From positions 6,860,001 to 6,924,000 of the forward strand of contig BSDZ01000004.1 of the NCBI GenBank assembly GCA_030268105.1: a DNA stretch of 64,000 nt, given 5' to 3'. Source of the stretch: Volvox africanus (taxonomy: Eukaryota; Chlorophyta; Chlorophyceae; Chlamydomonadales; Volvocaceae). The notes beneath the pieces were generated by a model. That model searched no databases. It worked only from the letters and a program-made list of their open reading frames with translations, and had not been told where the DNA came from. A program made the translations under genes and the position numbers. Below, piece after piece: positions 12,323 to 26,700 of the stretch; the first letter of the stretch is position 1, and every line of letters starts with the position of its first letter.

Positions 12323-15300
12323 ATATAAGGGGATCGGAACGGGGAAGCACAGCTTTCGTGCCATCAACGCATATATCGCGGGGGGAGTTGCGGCGGCCAT
12401 GTGCTGCCGACGCCGACGTCAATGCGGCGGACGGCACAGGGGTTTTATGGTGCGGGGCTCTGGAAAAGGCAGAACTGCTAAAAGCAACATTATGTGTACA
12501 CTGAAGGCACAAGCATCATGGGCGCTCGCCCTTGTCCTCGCGGCGAGCTGTGTTGTGCACTATATCAACTGTGGGTCGAGTGGTTAGCGCACGAGTCTCT
12601 CGACCAGCAACCCGCCAATGGTCCGAGTCTGCCTTCGGAAATGCCTGGGGGGGGAGTGGGGACCATCTTCTTGAGCTTGAGGATACCCCAATGAGGGAAG
12701 CCTTGTGGGTTTGGCCATTTGAAAGGCAAGAGATAGTCGAGACGGGTTCGCTATAAGGTGTTGAACGGCGTGGGTAAGGGCGTGCAAGCAGGCCGTAGGC
12801 AGGATTGAAGTTGGGAGCGAGAGGTGATTAGAGTGGCGGCCTGCTGTGTGTTGTAGGTGGGGAAGAGGTAGATCCTAACTTGACCACTGTAAAGCGCACG
12901 CTGTGCGGGTTACGGTGCCCTGGAAGCTGCAGGAGCCCTGGCCTTGTTTTAGGGAATGATTCGGCGAGGCAAGGCTTGCATGCTGCATCCCGTAAGACCG
13001 CATAGGTTAACGGCGGCAGCAGAGCGTGGACAAGGCAGGATCGCTGCATCGTGGGGCTTGTCTGTATTCATCGTGGATTTGTTGCAGTTGGTATGTTGCG
13101 GTTTGGTTTGTGTCGCATTGCTGAGGATTGAGTTGGAAGTTGGGAACTGCGCGTTAAAAAAGTCATTGGGAACCCACCATACGGCATGTGGTGTGCCGTG
13201 GCGCAGCGTGGCGGCATGCGCGGGGCATAATGTGGGTCAGTCGCAGAATACTACAAATTGTTTATACGGGCTCTGCAATGCGTGTGCGCCGGCGGCATGT
13301 TTGTGGGAGTTTCATCTGTGTTTTCTAGACGGCTTTAGGTCGCCTAATTAAGCAACCTGCATTTCGGAAGGATCTCGCAGGTGGTATGGTCCAGGTGGTG
13401 TAGGTACTAGACGATTCCTTAACGATGGATTGCAGTGTTGTGGGCCTGGTTTGATAGACAATGTAGCCGCTAATGTGCGACTAACACGGAAAACAATATG
13501 AAGACGAGCACCTGCGGTTTAGTGGCGCTGCAACAGAAGCGGCGGTTTCCGCCATTGCCGGATCTGCATTTGTTCGCCTGTTGGCCTTCAACGGGGCCTG
13601 CCTGCTGTGAAATGAACGCCGTTGGTGTACGTCCACACGCGACGTCAATACGTGGTTTGCTCGGCTGAAACGTGGTTTCAATCTGCTCAACCAGATGGTG
13701 CTCAAATCAACACGCTATTCCCTACAAAGGGCGTTGAACATCGATCTGTCTCGCTCCCCAACCCTCTTCTAATCGGGTATGCATGCCGCATAAAACAATG
13801 GTAGGGTACTATGCGCTGCCGCCGTACAGACTTCACGATTTACGGTACTTCTGGACGGTATCTTGGGTTAACGTATATGTCTTGGAGCTGAAATGCGCCA
13901 CTTCGCGTCCTGCGGGGAAAAGATATCTCTCTCTTTTTCGTCGTCTTTCTGGCGAGGACGTGTACTGCATGTGTGGGGTGCGGTGCGGTGAATATCTGTA
14001 GCTTGTGCCGCGTCAAGCCGTTCATTTTCGCGGCGCCCTCTTACGACAAGCGGCCCCGGGTGTCACTGTCGATGGCCAGCCTGCCGGTGTCATGGTGCGT
14101 GTTCTGGGTGGAGACCACAAATCGTTGCCAGATATATTTCCCAAACTTGCATCAATCTTTTCATCGGTACCCCCCCTGCCTAATCAAAAAATGCGCCTCT
14201 TTATTTATCGTCGCGGGGCTGGCTCTCTTGTGCGGCACCAGCGCCCGTCTTTTATCGTCTGCCTTCCTCTCACATCTAGCACGTACGCATCCTGGATGTT
14301 CCGGTCATTGGGCCCGCGTTTAGTCGCGCACAGGACTGACCCTTCGCTTATCGCAACTGGTCTCCGCGTACCGGCGGGATCATTCTAAGGCACACGTTGC
14401 TATACCAAGAGCGCGCTTTGAGGAAAATTACGGGCAGTGGCGTACTTTGTGAAGTAGGTTTGTGCTCTAGCTATTTTGCCGTGCTGCCGGTTATGAACCT
14501 AGGATGCCCACGGGCTATACAGATACGTCCGTGGGTGCGAACTGCGAGTTCAGCCGAATCGAGCAGGGCATGACTTTGGCGCATTTATTGTGTGCTGGTG
14601 AATGAGAGTTTTGTCGGTACCCCGCCGTGGTGGTGTTGAGGGAGAGGTCATGGAATGCCAGGAAGGTGGTTGCACTTGCACAGTGAGTTTCAGCGCGGCT
14701 CCGATGCCGCGCACTCCACGTTGTTACTTGTCATTGGGGGTGTACGTTGGGACGGTCATGGCTGACACCTGGTGCATGTCCGGTCCTGCAACCGGATCAG
14801 AGAATGGTGCTAGCCCGAGTGACAGGCGTGGTGGTGCATGATGATAACACGAGTACGTGTGCGGGCATTACATGTAGCCCGTAGCCTGCCACCCAGATGG
14901 GCCATTGCATCGATGGTGATCTTGAGGGGCGGTTTCGTCGCAGCCGTGGGTGCGCTGAGCGACATTGTCCGCTCATCCGTGCGACATGTCCAGGTGAAAA
15001 GCGTATTTTGGCGTGGATCAGAGGTCGCATGGCTTTGGTTCCTTTTTCAAAACCTTCGAAAGGACGTCCCATATCCCGCACGTCTACTGTACATGGTGAT
15101 GACGAAGCGATATCCGTAGGGGCTGCGCTGACTACCAGTATGACCACAGATCGCCCAAAGTACAAGTCGATTCAGGTTGACGCTCCCGCAGTCGTCCAGT
15201 CTTGGGCTCTGGTGTCACGGTCCTACCCTCACGTGTATGAATTACTTACGGAGACAGGTTCGTCGCTTCTCCATTTATGTTCACATGAACGTCCCTTGAA

Positions 15301-17777
15301 CCTGAGGCATAACGTCAGCCCTATGGGGCCCACATGTTGCCACAGGGAGCAGAGAGGTGGCGGAATAGCGCTGTTGCGATCATGGCTGGATTATGGGATG
15401 GGGAATGAGCCCCGCCACTTGCGCAAGCTTGTAGTATATCTGAGTACCTTAGGTGGCAATGTGGTGGAAGGCATTGTGGGCTTGGAGTATGTGTGACCTA
15501 CGGGCTCCCTAGCCGGGAGCGGGGTCAGCACGCATTGAGACGCAGTGACCAGGAAGAGGTTACAGTGGTGCCGATTTTTGATGGTGCTAAAACGCGAGAA
15601 AATTTTGTAGGTGTTTAACGTTGTTGCGCGCCGCACATCAGTGGCTGGCACACGCTTCTTTGTTTAGCACATTATCAGGGCTGGCACCATTGGTAAATAG
15701 AGCCATGAGGTGCAGTCAGAGCAGCAGCAAAGACTGGTTCGTGATGCATGAAAACTGTGTGGTTGGTACAAGGTTGTGGTGCGAGGTTGAGGCATGCGCA
15801 GGTATGGACCAGTGGTGTCATCAGATGTGCGCCTCCTCATATAGCCATGCGGCCTATACCTGTTTTACTTTCAGCAGTGTTCAGCGTCTTCGTTTTAGAA
15901 ACTGCTGGTGGCGGAGTAAGGAATCCCCTACTTTGGTGGACCCTTCAGGCGCAGTGCACGGTGGTCAGTTGTCTTAGGACGTTGCAGTATCTCTTATTTG
16001 TCTGGTCCCGCTTTCTTCTTCTGTCCTGTCCCTCTTCTATCTTAACTTACTCCGCGCAGTTCTTACGGAGTTAGCTGGCGCATGGTTGTACGTGGGGTGT
16101 GAAATCGGCAAGCTCGGAATAACAGGGCAGTTATCGGGATCTGGGGCCCTGGCGCTGCCGCTGCAAGTTTAAACGCGTATGTTTTGCTCTCGGAGCGCAT
16201 GTACAGAAGGCTTGTTCGAGGTGATGGACAAACTTCGCTTAGATTGTTGTAAGGCCCGTAGTTCTGGCCTTCGGAAGCGGTGAGTTGAGCAGTGGTTGTC
16301 TTGACTTCAGCTGTCTTTTAACGGGCTAGGCCATGGGGCTTTCTGCACACCTTTGACGTCATCCGTGGGCGAGGGTCTGGGCGCTTTTTACATCTCGCAG
16401 GATTGTGCTTTTTAATGCGGAAGCGGCCGGTGCCTTGGTAGTGTCTTGGTAGGAGCCCCAACAGGCTCTGTATCTGCGTTCCGGCGCCGACCGTATGCTG
16501 CGATCAAGTTTGCGCGATCAAGAACAGCTTCCGCGCCATGGCACGACGCTTGCGACGATAAATTACACTTTTACAGGATCGCAATTTGGACTGGCGCCCT
16601 CTGTAATGTAGGTGTCACGAAAATCATGGAAATAGAATACAATGCGCACTGTTTCGCTTGCCCTCTCGTCCCAACGGAAAAGGTGACTCGTGCCGCAATT
16701 TGCCTTTCTTTTGTTATCTGGGCTTGTCTTAGGTGTTGTTCAAGGGCATTGGCTTGTCGAAGAGATTCAGCTGTGTCGGTTTCTGTAGTGCCAAGTCGTA
16801 CCTAAAGGCTGGCCCATATAATTTTGCGTGCGTGTTTGGAATGTTTTCGAAAGTTTCAATAGGTTAGATATCACCAGACTATACCACTTATGCTGAGCAT
16901 ATCTCGATTGTCAGCTTATCCCTTGAATGCGTTGCTTTTGTCAAATTGCAACGTCGAGGCGCATGCTTGCACTGAGATATAGATCTTAATAACCTTTGGG
17001 GAATGGGCAGTTTGCGGACAACGAGTTCAGCTTCTAACGGATGGCGCTTTGTATGTAAAGTATGTCACACATAAACACCGAGCCTGATCCACTCGTTGGG
17101 CGTAACGTGGTTAGGATTATTCATATCCGACGGACTACGCTTAGAATCTTTTTACGCACAGCTGAAATAGACCATCGATAATGCCCACGGATCGCGATGT
17201 GCAGTGTATAATTACTGCCTGCGAAGTTACTTCCAATAATTTCATGAAATAGACGTTTAAGGCTGTTGCATATGCAAGGTCCAAGAAACAAAGCTCAATA
17301 AATCTTGCAGCGACTCAGTCGAAGTGACTATCATCCCGGCGATTAGATATTATCAAGCACAGCAGTATACCGGCAAGCCGTTCGTGAGCGTAACGTAGGC
17401 ATCGTAGCCGACTAAGTCTTTGGAAATGATTGTCACAGCAAACGGTTAGCTGGCACCCAGACTGATAATTACACAAAATCGAAAATGCAATCGCGAACAT
17501 GCATGTGGAACGAATTTTGAGGTTTTACTTAGTTACGAAGATGGCGTGCCAGTAGTTGGCTGTAGTTTCACTAAACATTGTACGACAAACGTTGCCAGCG
17601 CCAAAAAAATCTTGGGGTTGTAATTTCTTGCTTTCAATCCTCTGGACCTTTCCAATTGAGCATAGGAATGAAGTGCGCAACGGTTTTAATGAGATAATTC
17701 TATTGAGCTTGCTACTGGCGGAGGAAAACAGTGCAGCTGGATAGGCGTGTTCCTGGGGCAAACGCCCTCGTTGAACG
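12323..17777. other. Long gene-free stretch: probable 3' UTR, spacer and promoter
   Basis: No exon chain or family motif was found. The longest open frame (14897-15496, plus strand) has no recognisable features and no conserved splice neighbours. From about 16.4 kb onward the sequence becomes clearly more AT-rich up to the start of the channel-like gene at 17778, as expected of a promoter or 5' UTR. A TGTAA at 12888-12892 may end the transcript of the upstream gene. Confidence 0.45.
12888..12892 (+). terminator. Candidate TGTAA poly(A) signal
   Basis: First TGTAA downstream of the stop codon at 12322 that I could find, giving a 3' UTR of about 570 bases, a usual length for volvocine mRNAs. 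Confidence 0.4.
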
Positions 17778-20700
17778 ATGGTAAGCATAAGTAGCAGGAA
17801 TGTAGATTTGGGTTATTGGTAAATCATGTTTTTATTGTCGGACTCAACGATTATGACCTGCGACTGCGGCAGGAGGAAACATCTCCCAAGCGCAAATTAA
17901 GGCAAAGTCATCATCGTCCAGACAGAGTTGATGTCGTCGCAGCAAGGCGTTCATTAGTTGATGCAGCACAGGAGGTCGGTCCATTGACAACTATGTGTGT
18001 TCAACTGCGGGACACGATGTCAGAAAAGAAATAAAACCTCTTACTTCAGGATATTTTATCCCTGCACGCAGGCTTCCCGTGAAGAAGACACCGCACTGAA
18101 GGCCGAAGGCCTGCACATCGGGAGCAGTGATGAAAAAGTTGCTTCGTATCGTGGAGTTGGGCTGGGTCTCTACTTCAAACTACTTCACTGGTGAGTTCAA
18201 ATGGTATCAAGATGCACTGGTACGGGGTGGGCTGACTAAAACCGTGACATGGCACGGGCACTTGAGTCAGGGTGATGATAATAATGGAACGGGATAGGAT
18301 AATGAATTTGGGCGTAAGATAAGTGGTTTTTGGCTTGATGCTTGATGAGTTAACTCAGAAGAAGCCCTTCACGCATGAACCCTTATCGCGATTATGCGTG
18401 CTCCATTATCCTCCGGATCCCTTCTGGCACGGCCCTTGGCGCCGTTCGTGGTTCGCAGGCTGTTTTGGATGATGGTCTGGATGATGTTGTGCTCGGTAAG
18501 CTCAGTTGTCGTGGGAGGGGCGGGCGAGTCTCGGCCCTCCTTACATGGCCAACTACGGAAGATGATTGCGCCTCATTGACCAGCGCATGTCAAAGCCAGC
18601 GCCTGTCACAATCAGAGGGTATGCTCACGTATGGGTGAGTCCTCCGACCACCGTTACAGCTAAAGCTAATGGAGGGCGCTGCGTGAGTTTTTACCGGTTT
18701 GGACATGGGGGAAGACAAGCGACTTACCCGTAGCCTGTACTGGGGGAAATCCTAGATGTAATGGCTGGATATCCTGGATAAACCATCAAATGCCTCAAGC
18801 CTCTCCACTACCGACTTATGTTCAGGTGCCGTACATTATTACCATCAACACTTCCGTCTTCACTGACTACGCACACCGGTATGATCACAACTACGGCGTC
18901 AAGGTGTACGACAGTTTCGAGCTGGCTTCCTTCACCTTTGCAGCAATCGTGGACGATAAGAAGGACAATGGCACGTTGCAGTACATGAACACCAACATTG
19001 CGGATGCGTGGAAAGGACCCATGAGGAAGGGCGTCTTCCTGACTTGTGAGTCGTACGCAGCGAGTTCTATTGCCGTGCCGAGTGAGATGAGCAAACCATT
19101 GGCAGCTCGTTGTTGTCGTACCGGAGTCCTTTCACACAAACATGCAATGCGGGATTGATGCCACCTGGATTGTGATGAGGTCGGTCCTGTGCACCCTGAG
19201 CCCTAACCCCCGGCCCCTACTTATTTCCATCGCTTCTTAGGGATTTCCCTCGCTGATGCGGGCGCCACGGCGGTGCTTTCGTGCGTGGTGCTGGTGCTCT
19301 TCGTACTGGTAAGTAGGAAGGCGAAGGGAAAGTGACTTACTGAGTCAAGTTGGCAGAGGGAGGAAATGGTGATGAGTTACTGAGAAGGCAGTTAGGATGG
19401 CTGCCATTTTAAACGGATCCGCGGTGGCAGTACGTGCCTGATTATAAGCATGGGTAACCATAGCTGGATGAAACTGCGAATTTTGTTTGGCGCATCCTGG
19501 GCGAACCAGAACGGCAACTGGGTCATTGGCGCGGCTAATCGGCAGCCGCATATGGTGTTTCATGTGGTGCATTTCAGCACGTTCTGCTCGTGTACTTTAC
19601 GTGGGTCAACACCGTTTGAGTTGCTGCCTTCTCCGCATGTTCGTTGGTGTTTTGGAATACTGTTGTTTCTTGAGTGCAGGTGCGGCGATGGTTGGAAAAG
19701 GTGGACTACAAGACCCGTGAGGTGGCTGACTACGCGGTCATCGTTGGCGGGTTGCCACCCTACGTCACTGCTACGGAGGTACGACACATAGACACATGAA
19801 CACCATGTGTGTACTATGAATACACACGCATGTATTTTTACCGAGAGCACCATGGAAGGTGGAAGAGTAGGATGAAAGCGAGGTGACTGTAAACCCTCTT
19901 CGGTGTGCTCCTTCACATCGGACGCACATGCTGTTTGTCCCGCAGGTTGGCGATTACTTTGAACGGTGCTTTTCCAAGGATCCCAAGAGAGACAAGGTAA
20001 AAGGCGAAGAAACGACAAACGCAAATAAAACCCATATACGCAGAGGACGGTTGGGGCATCGTGCGCTCTCGTAGCTTGGGTGGGAGGAGTGGATCCACCC
20101 AATTTGCAGCTGATATCATAGGATTTGGTATCGATCACCGAAAACTCGATGTGAGCTTTTAACCTAAACCCCGCCTGCGTCCCTGGTGCCCACGCATCCT
20201 CTGTGCTGCCCACCAAAAGAACAAGAGTTGGCATGACGTGTCCATAACACAATCATGCTATTGACAAACGATCGGCAGGTCATGGATGTGGTCCTCATAA
20301 GCGGCTTCTCCACCGTTATCAGAGCGTGCAAGGAGGCGCACCGGAACGAGCAGCTGAAGGTATGGTCATGCGCTATGGCAAGATGATGGATGTTATATTC
20401 GATAGAACGACGTGCAATATCAGCACGCGAAATGCCATACACGTGTCATGCCATGTGATTCAGGGGCTGCACCAAAGCGTGAGGAAGGCCAACAGCTCAA
20501 AACACAACTGGAACGCCGTGTGACTCCATATTCGACGCCTCAGGCCATCATTTGCGTTTCATATTGTCGGCATACTGAGTTCAGTTTTTCCAAAAGCCTG
20601 CCCATTTTGCCACATGTTCACATATCGGGCCAAACCAGTTATAGTTTTACAACCAGATCTTTAGGTCAGCACGGGCCATTGCAACCTGGGTATACCTGAG

Positions 20701-23700
20701 GTATATACTTCTTCGCCGCTTTCGATGTTTTATATAACCATTCGTTCAAGTGCGTTTACCTGACTACTTCCCCGTGCGTAGCGGTTCGTCGCTGGCATGG
20801 AGGCCAAGGTGAGCGCTGCGCATGAGTTGCCGCCGATAACGGAGGCGGATATTCCAGCTGCACCTTCCAGCATTGCTGAGTCCATGGTGGAGAAGGCAGG
20901 GACGCCAGTGACACCAGTGCCGAAACAGACGACACCAAAGACAACGCCGTCCTCGCCCGTGCCCGCCAACGGCGGCCCCAGGACCATTAGCCTCACAGCA
21001 ATTGCTACTGCCACCACGCCCGTCTCCCCACCGCCGCTGTCACCGAAGCCGGTGCCAACACCAGCGCCACCGGCATCGGTCACTTCCATTCATGACCCGG
21101 AGTCTGGCGCGTGTGAGTTTCCTCATACAACTTCACATGGTGGTAATATAATGCTGGCTTGGGCTAGCAAAGGAGGGAACCCAGGATTGTTACTGGTCGC
21201 TGGTGATGAATCACACCTGGGTGACACCTCTCGTTTCATCTCCCTGTCGTAGCCTTCCTTGCGCCCTATATTGAAAGCCTCTATCCGAATCGCCATCCGA
21301 TGTCGACCCCGCAACGCAGCTTATTCCCTTACAACACATGTACGTCACGCTGTATTGCAGTGAAAAAGTGTTCCTCGTTGACCCGCGACATGCGAAGCGA
21401 GATGGCGAAGGTGATGGCCAAAATTCGGGAGCAGGAGGACCTGCTGTTGTCACGTCTTACTGGCAAGAGGAAGCTCCGCAGCAACGCAGTGAGTCGTGTT
21501 AAAATGAAGCTAGGGCTTATCACGACATGGATATGTGGCAGTTGTCTAGGCGAAATGTATGTCTGAGGACTGTCGAGCCCTATGCTGCTGCCTGCGCCGT
21601 ATTGCCACCGCTGAGGCGGGTATGGGCCTACCGAGGCTTACCTTGACACCCGGCGCTGCTGTGATGAAAGAAAGAAGAAGTGCCGCTGTCCCGGATAATC
21701 CCATCCCGCAATAAGAACTCGCTTCCTCACCTCTACCCGGTCGCCTTCGCAGGCCATCGTGACCTTCAACACGGAGCAGATGCGGGCGGAGGTGTGCAAG
21801 ATGATGCCCTCGGGTGGGTGCTAGGTGGATGAATGTGGCGTGCTGCTGAGGTTGGGGTAGGCTTGGGGGTGGGCAGGCAGGTTTGGATAGGTGTAGTATA
21901 GTGGGGCCGAGTTGTGAATCCTGAATAAGGACCTCTTGGGGCATGCAATCTGCGTAGCATAGCATGGCTTTGAGCTTATTGAAAAGAGGCTACCAGGAGA
22001 CAGGCGACTGTGGCATGTGCATGTAACCGCACCACCAGTGCTGTCCAGTGCTCAATAGTGTTAATGGGTAGCATTAATCCAGTCGTCCACCCGCATACCT
22101 CACACTCTTCAACCCGGCCCGGCATGCGGCCCGGCCCGTTGCTTTTCCGCCAGGCTGGTGGGCCTCTCTGTTCATGCGCCGCGACCTGCGCATGTCCCAC
22201 GGTGGGCGGCTGTGGAAGGTATGGGTTCGGCGCGCTGCGGCTCCGGACGACTACCGCTTCGAGAACATGGCCACACGCATCCGGACGAACATCCTCATCC
22301 AGGTGCGTGCTGGGGGGATTTCGAGGAGCGCCGTGTACTCAGCGACTTAAGATAACGTTAAAATAAAATAACTCTCTGATTTCGTTCCGCACTGTCCGCA
22401 GCTCTTCACCGGCTTCATCATGTTTATCTTTGTGGTCATCTGCGCTGCATTCATTACTTGGCTCTCCGCTGCCTCCAACAAGGAGGCCCGCGTCATCAAG
22501 TGGGACATGACGGAGCTGCGGGCGGCCATTGGGTGCGTGGGGAATAGGGAAGGGCTGTTTGGTAGTTGAGCGACTTTATGGGGCGACTTTATCGCGAACG
22601 GCATGGGAGCAGTTGCTTCGTTTGGCAGGTAAATGGGTGGGATGGATCATCGACAGCACAAGCACAGGGTGGGACAAAAAGGGGTTTATGGGAATCGGTA
22701 GGTCTTGGTGATATTGGGGAGTAATGGGGTGCCGCGCCTTTAGGAGGACGGGTTGAATTGACTTCAAAGCAATAGCGCAGAAAAGAAGATTTCGGGATGC
22801 TTACGGTGTACTCGGCACACTATGCAGCCAGTGTTGTGTAGCCTCATTAAAGACAATCCACCGCTTCCTCCTGACCCAGGATCGGCATGGCGAAGATTGG
22901 CGCCGCCTCTACCAGCAATACAGCCCCGGACCCGGTGCGTGCGGGCGTGCAGGCGGGTCTGGGCCAACGGTCCATGGGAGGGACATTGCTGCATAGGCGC
23001 AAGCATGCGTCTTGGGGACGACGGTCCTAGTCCCTCCTAGGACTAGCTTCAGCTAGGACTAGCCAATCTATTCTTTGCTTGTCGTCTTTGAGTGATTCTG
23101 CTGTACTTTCCATATTAATTATGCTTTCAGGCCTCGTACGACGCGTTTTGTGCCAGCTCCATGGCCAGCTGCATTGCCCATGTGGGCGAAGTCTTCCCTG
23201 ACGCCGCCATCAACATGACTTACGGGTACGGGCTGGGCGCTGCAGTGCATTCTATTGTAGAATTTGGCAGGCTTAGGAGATTAGCATCGGGGGTTTGAGT
23301 ATCAAGTTTCACTTCGAGCTTTCTGAACCTATCCATTGGTTTTCCAGGCCTGCACCGAAACATTGCTCTGATGCAACCGAGCTGGACAGAATAATGTTTC
23401 CCCCCTGATTTTACCGGCACGTATCACAGCGTACCATATCCAGTATGGAATGCGATGACCACGGGTAGGTTGTGTGTCTTACTTTCCGACATGGCAAGTT
23501 ACAGACGCATCTCCGGTCCTTCCCCTCCCCCTCATCCCCAGTGCGGAGTGGTCGTTTCCCAGTGCAACCGTCCGTCTTTTGAACGAGCGACCCATCCGCC
23601 AGGACTTGACCAAATGCGCTGAGGTGAGCAAGCTGCTGAGTTATAATCATGCCGCATGCACTCTCACCCTCCATCTACCTCAAGCAGCATTGCGCCCTGA

Positions 23701-26700
23701 GATCTTATCCACATTTAATGTTTCGTGCACGACTGGAGGATGGAACCATGGTTACTTCTCGAAGCATTTCTCATAGCTTCTGTTCTCCGCCAATCCATTA
23801 TAACGTTTCGCCCCGACGCGCTCTCGTGATGACCAATTGTCCATCCCGCCTTTTCCATACCCGTAGAGCGTCTCGTGCCCAGCCTCGTACTGCATCCCTT
23901 GCTACTGCCTGGGCTTGAGTTCCGTACCCACGGATGACGCAACCCCCGAGTTTTTGGCACACGTCAAGGATACATGCTCGACTTACTGGCGACCCTTGGA
24001 CCTCAGGTGAGTCTAGAGTCTGGCTTGAATGGGGTCGAAATGCTGATCCACCACCACCGCCAACTGCCTGGTCTAAGATTGGGTTAGGATTGACCTTCCA
24101 TTTGATAGGGCAGGGCAGGACAGGAGCGGCGTGGAGAGAGTTTGCACGCGAGTCAGGTGAAATAGTGCCTTTAAAAGATTAAATGTAAATATCTACTATA
24201 CGTTGCCGTACACTATGTTTCCTGTCTGCATGTACGACACCAGAGCGGCTTGAGGTGTTTGCACTTATGAAAAGACAATCTGCCCCAAAACCACGTAAAA
24301 AAACCCTTGCACAACGGTATCACCCGACTCTCCAGGCGCCAGGGCATCATGATTGCCATTTCCGTTGTCATCGCCGTCATCAACTCACTGCTCACCACCG
24401 TTCTGCGCGTCCTCAAGTTCAACGTAGAGAAACACTGGACCACCACTGACACAGAGCTGAGGTAGCGTGTGCCGGATGTAGGGCTGTAGGGCTGCCTTTT
24501 GTACGACTAACCGTGTAGATGCATGCGTAGAAATGTGCACTACCTGCTTTCAAAATAGGAACAACTCAAACACGGATAATTGGAGCTCGGTTATTAGGAC
24601 GGGAAGATGGAAGGGCTTATCGCCATTACCGTTGACGTTGTAATTCTGCTTGCTTATGTATCCCTTGTGCCGAATTGCTTCCCTACAGCTACGCGATGTG
24701 GTCGTACCTGGTCAAGTTGATAAACTCGGTTGCTGTCCTGCTTATCGTCAACTGTTCCACATTGGGCAACCTGCAGAAGAGGGCTCTGGAGCATGTGAGA
24801 GAGCGGACGGGACTGGGATGGACACAGAACCGCGGGTGTATGTGTGTATGTGTGAATCCTGTGAAGGTTCCGCGACTTGTAGGGGGCTACATGCAGCTCA
24901 GGGAGCTCAGGGTCATGCTGCTCAGGATCTCCATTAGGTCGCTGTCCTCGGAGGGATGCAATGCCCTCTCAGTCAGCAGGAAATGTGTCTCTCACATTTT
25001 CCAAATACGTTTCTCATGTCTTCATTTTTATCGTTATGCTACAGGAATCCCGCTGGATGCAGCGTCTCGTCCTGGACGGGCTGTTCGACGACTTCACACC
25101 CAACTGGTAGGATAGGCCTTCATTAGTAATGCCGTTGGGATTGCTTGTCGCAGCTATCATGATGAGATTGAGGCGTGTTATTGTAGAGGTGTCTTTGGGA
25201 ACATCGGAAGCCGGTTGAGATATTTGGCGCCGTCGAATGCGCAACCAGAAATGATTACAGCGGATTAACACCAGACCGTCTCTGCATAACGGCGCTCTGC
25301 AGGTACGCCTCGATCGGTTTCTCGGTCTTGATCCTGATGATGATCAACGTGGCGGGCCCGCTGATCCGTTCCTTCGTGGACATTGCGGTCAAGTGGGTCA
25401 TGCGCACCCGACTGCTGTATGTCCACATGGGCAAGCTGGCCGCGCCGGAGGACTACAACGCCGCGTTCCGCAATCGCCAGGTAAGTCAACGTCGTTTTGG
25501 ATCCGTGAACGTGAAACTCTGGAGGACTGAAGAGGTCTAGGGGTGTGGAGGCGTCCCGTTTTTACACCCGCAGGATTTCTGTTCAATTCAGAATTTCATC
25601 TGCCCTCTTATGGACTCATGCTCCACACACCATCATGCAATCCGCCATGGAACCCTCCCCTTCCCAACGTGTTTCCTCTCTCTCTCTCCCCCCTTCCTCG
25701 CCCCCCACCAGTTCACCCTCGAGGAGCGCATTTCGGATGTGTTGTTCAATTTGACCCTGGCGCTGCTGTTCGGCAGCGGCATGCCCCTCTGCTACCTCAT
25801 CGCTGCTGTCTACGTGCTGGTGGCGATCTGGTGGGATCGACTCAACCTGCTCGCATGGCGCCAGCCCGCGCAGAGATACCATACAAACCTACCATTGGCA
25901 ATTATATGTGAGTAGCATAACATAACATAGCGGAACGGAACGTTGACGAGGTTTATGTAGGCAGAGAGGTTTCATCGAGAGGTTTCATGTGGCGGCGGGG
26001 ATTATAAATAGAGCTGCGGCTTGAGTCCGTGAGTCGTGCCCTCTCCCGTATTTGCATCCCGGTTGCCGTACCCGCCCCGCTCCTCACACACACACACTCA
26101 CGCAAATACACCCTCAACCGCTTGCTTGTCTGTCTGTCACTCAGACCTGCTTCCGGTACTGTTGATGGGCCACTGCGCGTTCGGTCTCTGGATGCACACG
26201 TACTTCAAGGCCGAGCTCAGCAGCATGGACATCATGGCAGCAGCCAATGCGGAGCTGGTGAACCCGGTAAGGCAAGAGTGAGGAAAATGAGAGGAGGTGA
26301 CGAGCAAGCCTTAGTAAATAAAGCACTCCATTGCCTCACCTTCCCTTCTGTCCTTAAAAGTTACACCTCACCCCACCCCTCTCTTAAATCCCTCCAGGGC
26401 ATCTCCTCGCTGTCCCACAGCTCCTTGAGTCGCCGCATCACGCAGCCCAACGGTCTTCCGCTGCTGATCTGGTTCCTGGTTTTGGGGGCGTTGCTTATCT
26501 TTGGCAGGTGGGGATCACGGAGAGGAACAGAAGGGGAATGGGTAGCCGTGGACACAATAGTGCCAATCGGGTGCATCACATCGTAAACGTTGCCACTAGC
26601 CAGCCATTTATTAAAAATCGATATCTTACATGCTTTCATGTGGCGTTGATGCCAGGTGGATCCTGTGGGTAGTGTTCAAGATTTTCGGCGGTTCGTGCGC

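Noticed and set aside
12575..12640. tRNA-like string with GAGTGGTTAGCGC
   Set aside because: A D-loop-like stretch is present, but no acceptor stem pairing, anticodon arm or T-loop (GGTTCGAATCC) follows at the right spacing.
14897..15496. 199-codon plus-strand frame
   Set aside because: Starts with ATG but shows no recognisable motif and no exon partners. It lies in probable 3' UTR or spacer; left unannotated.
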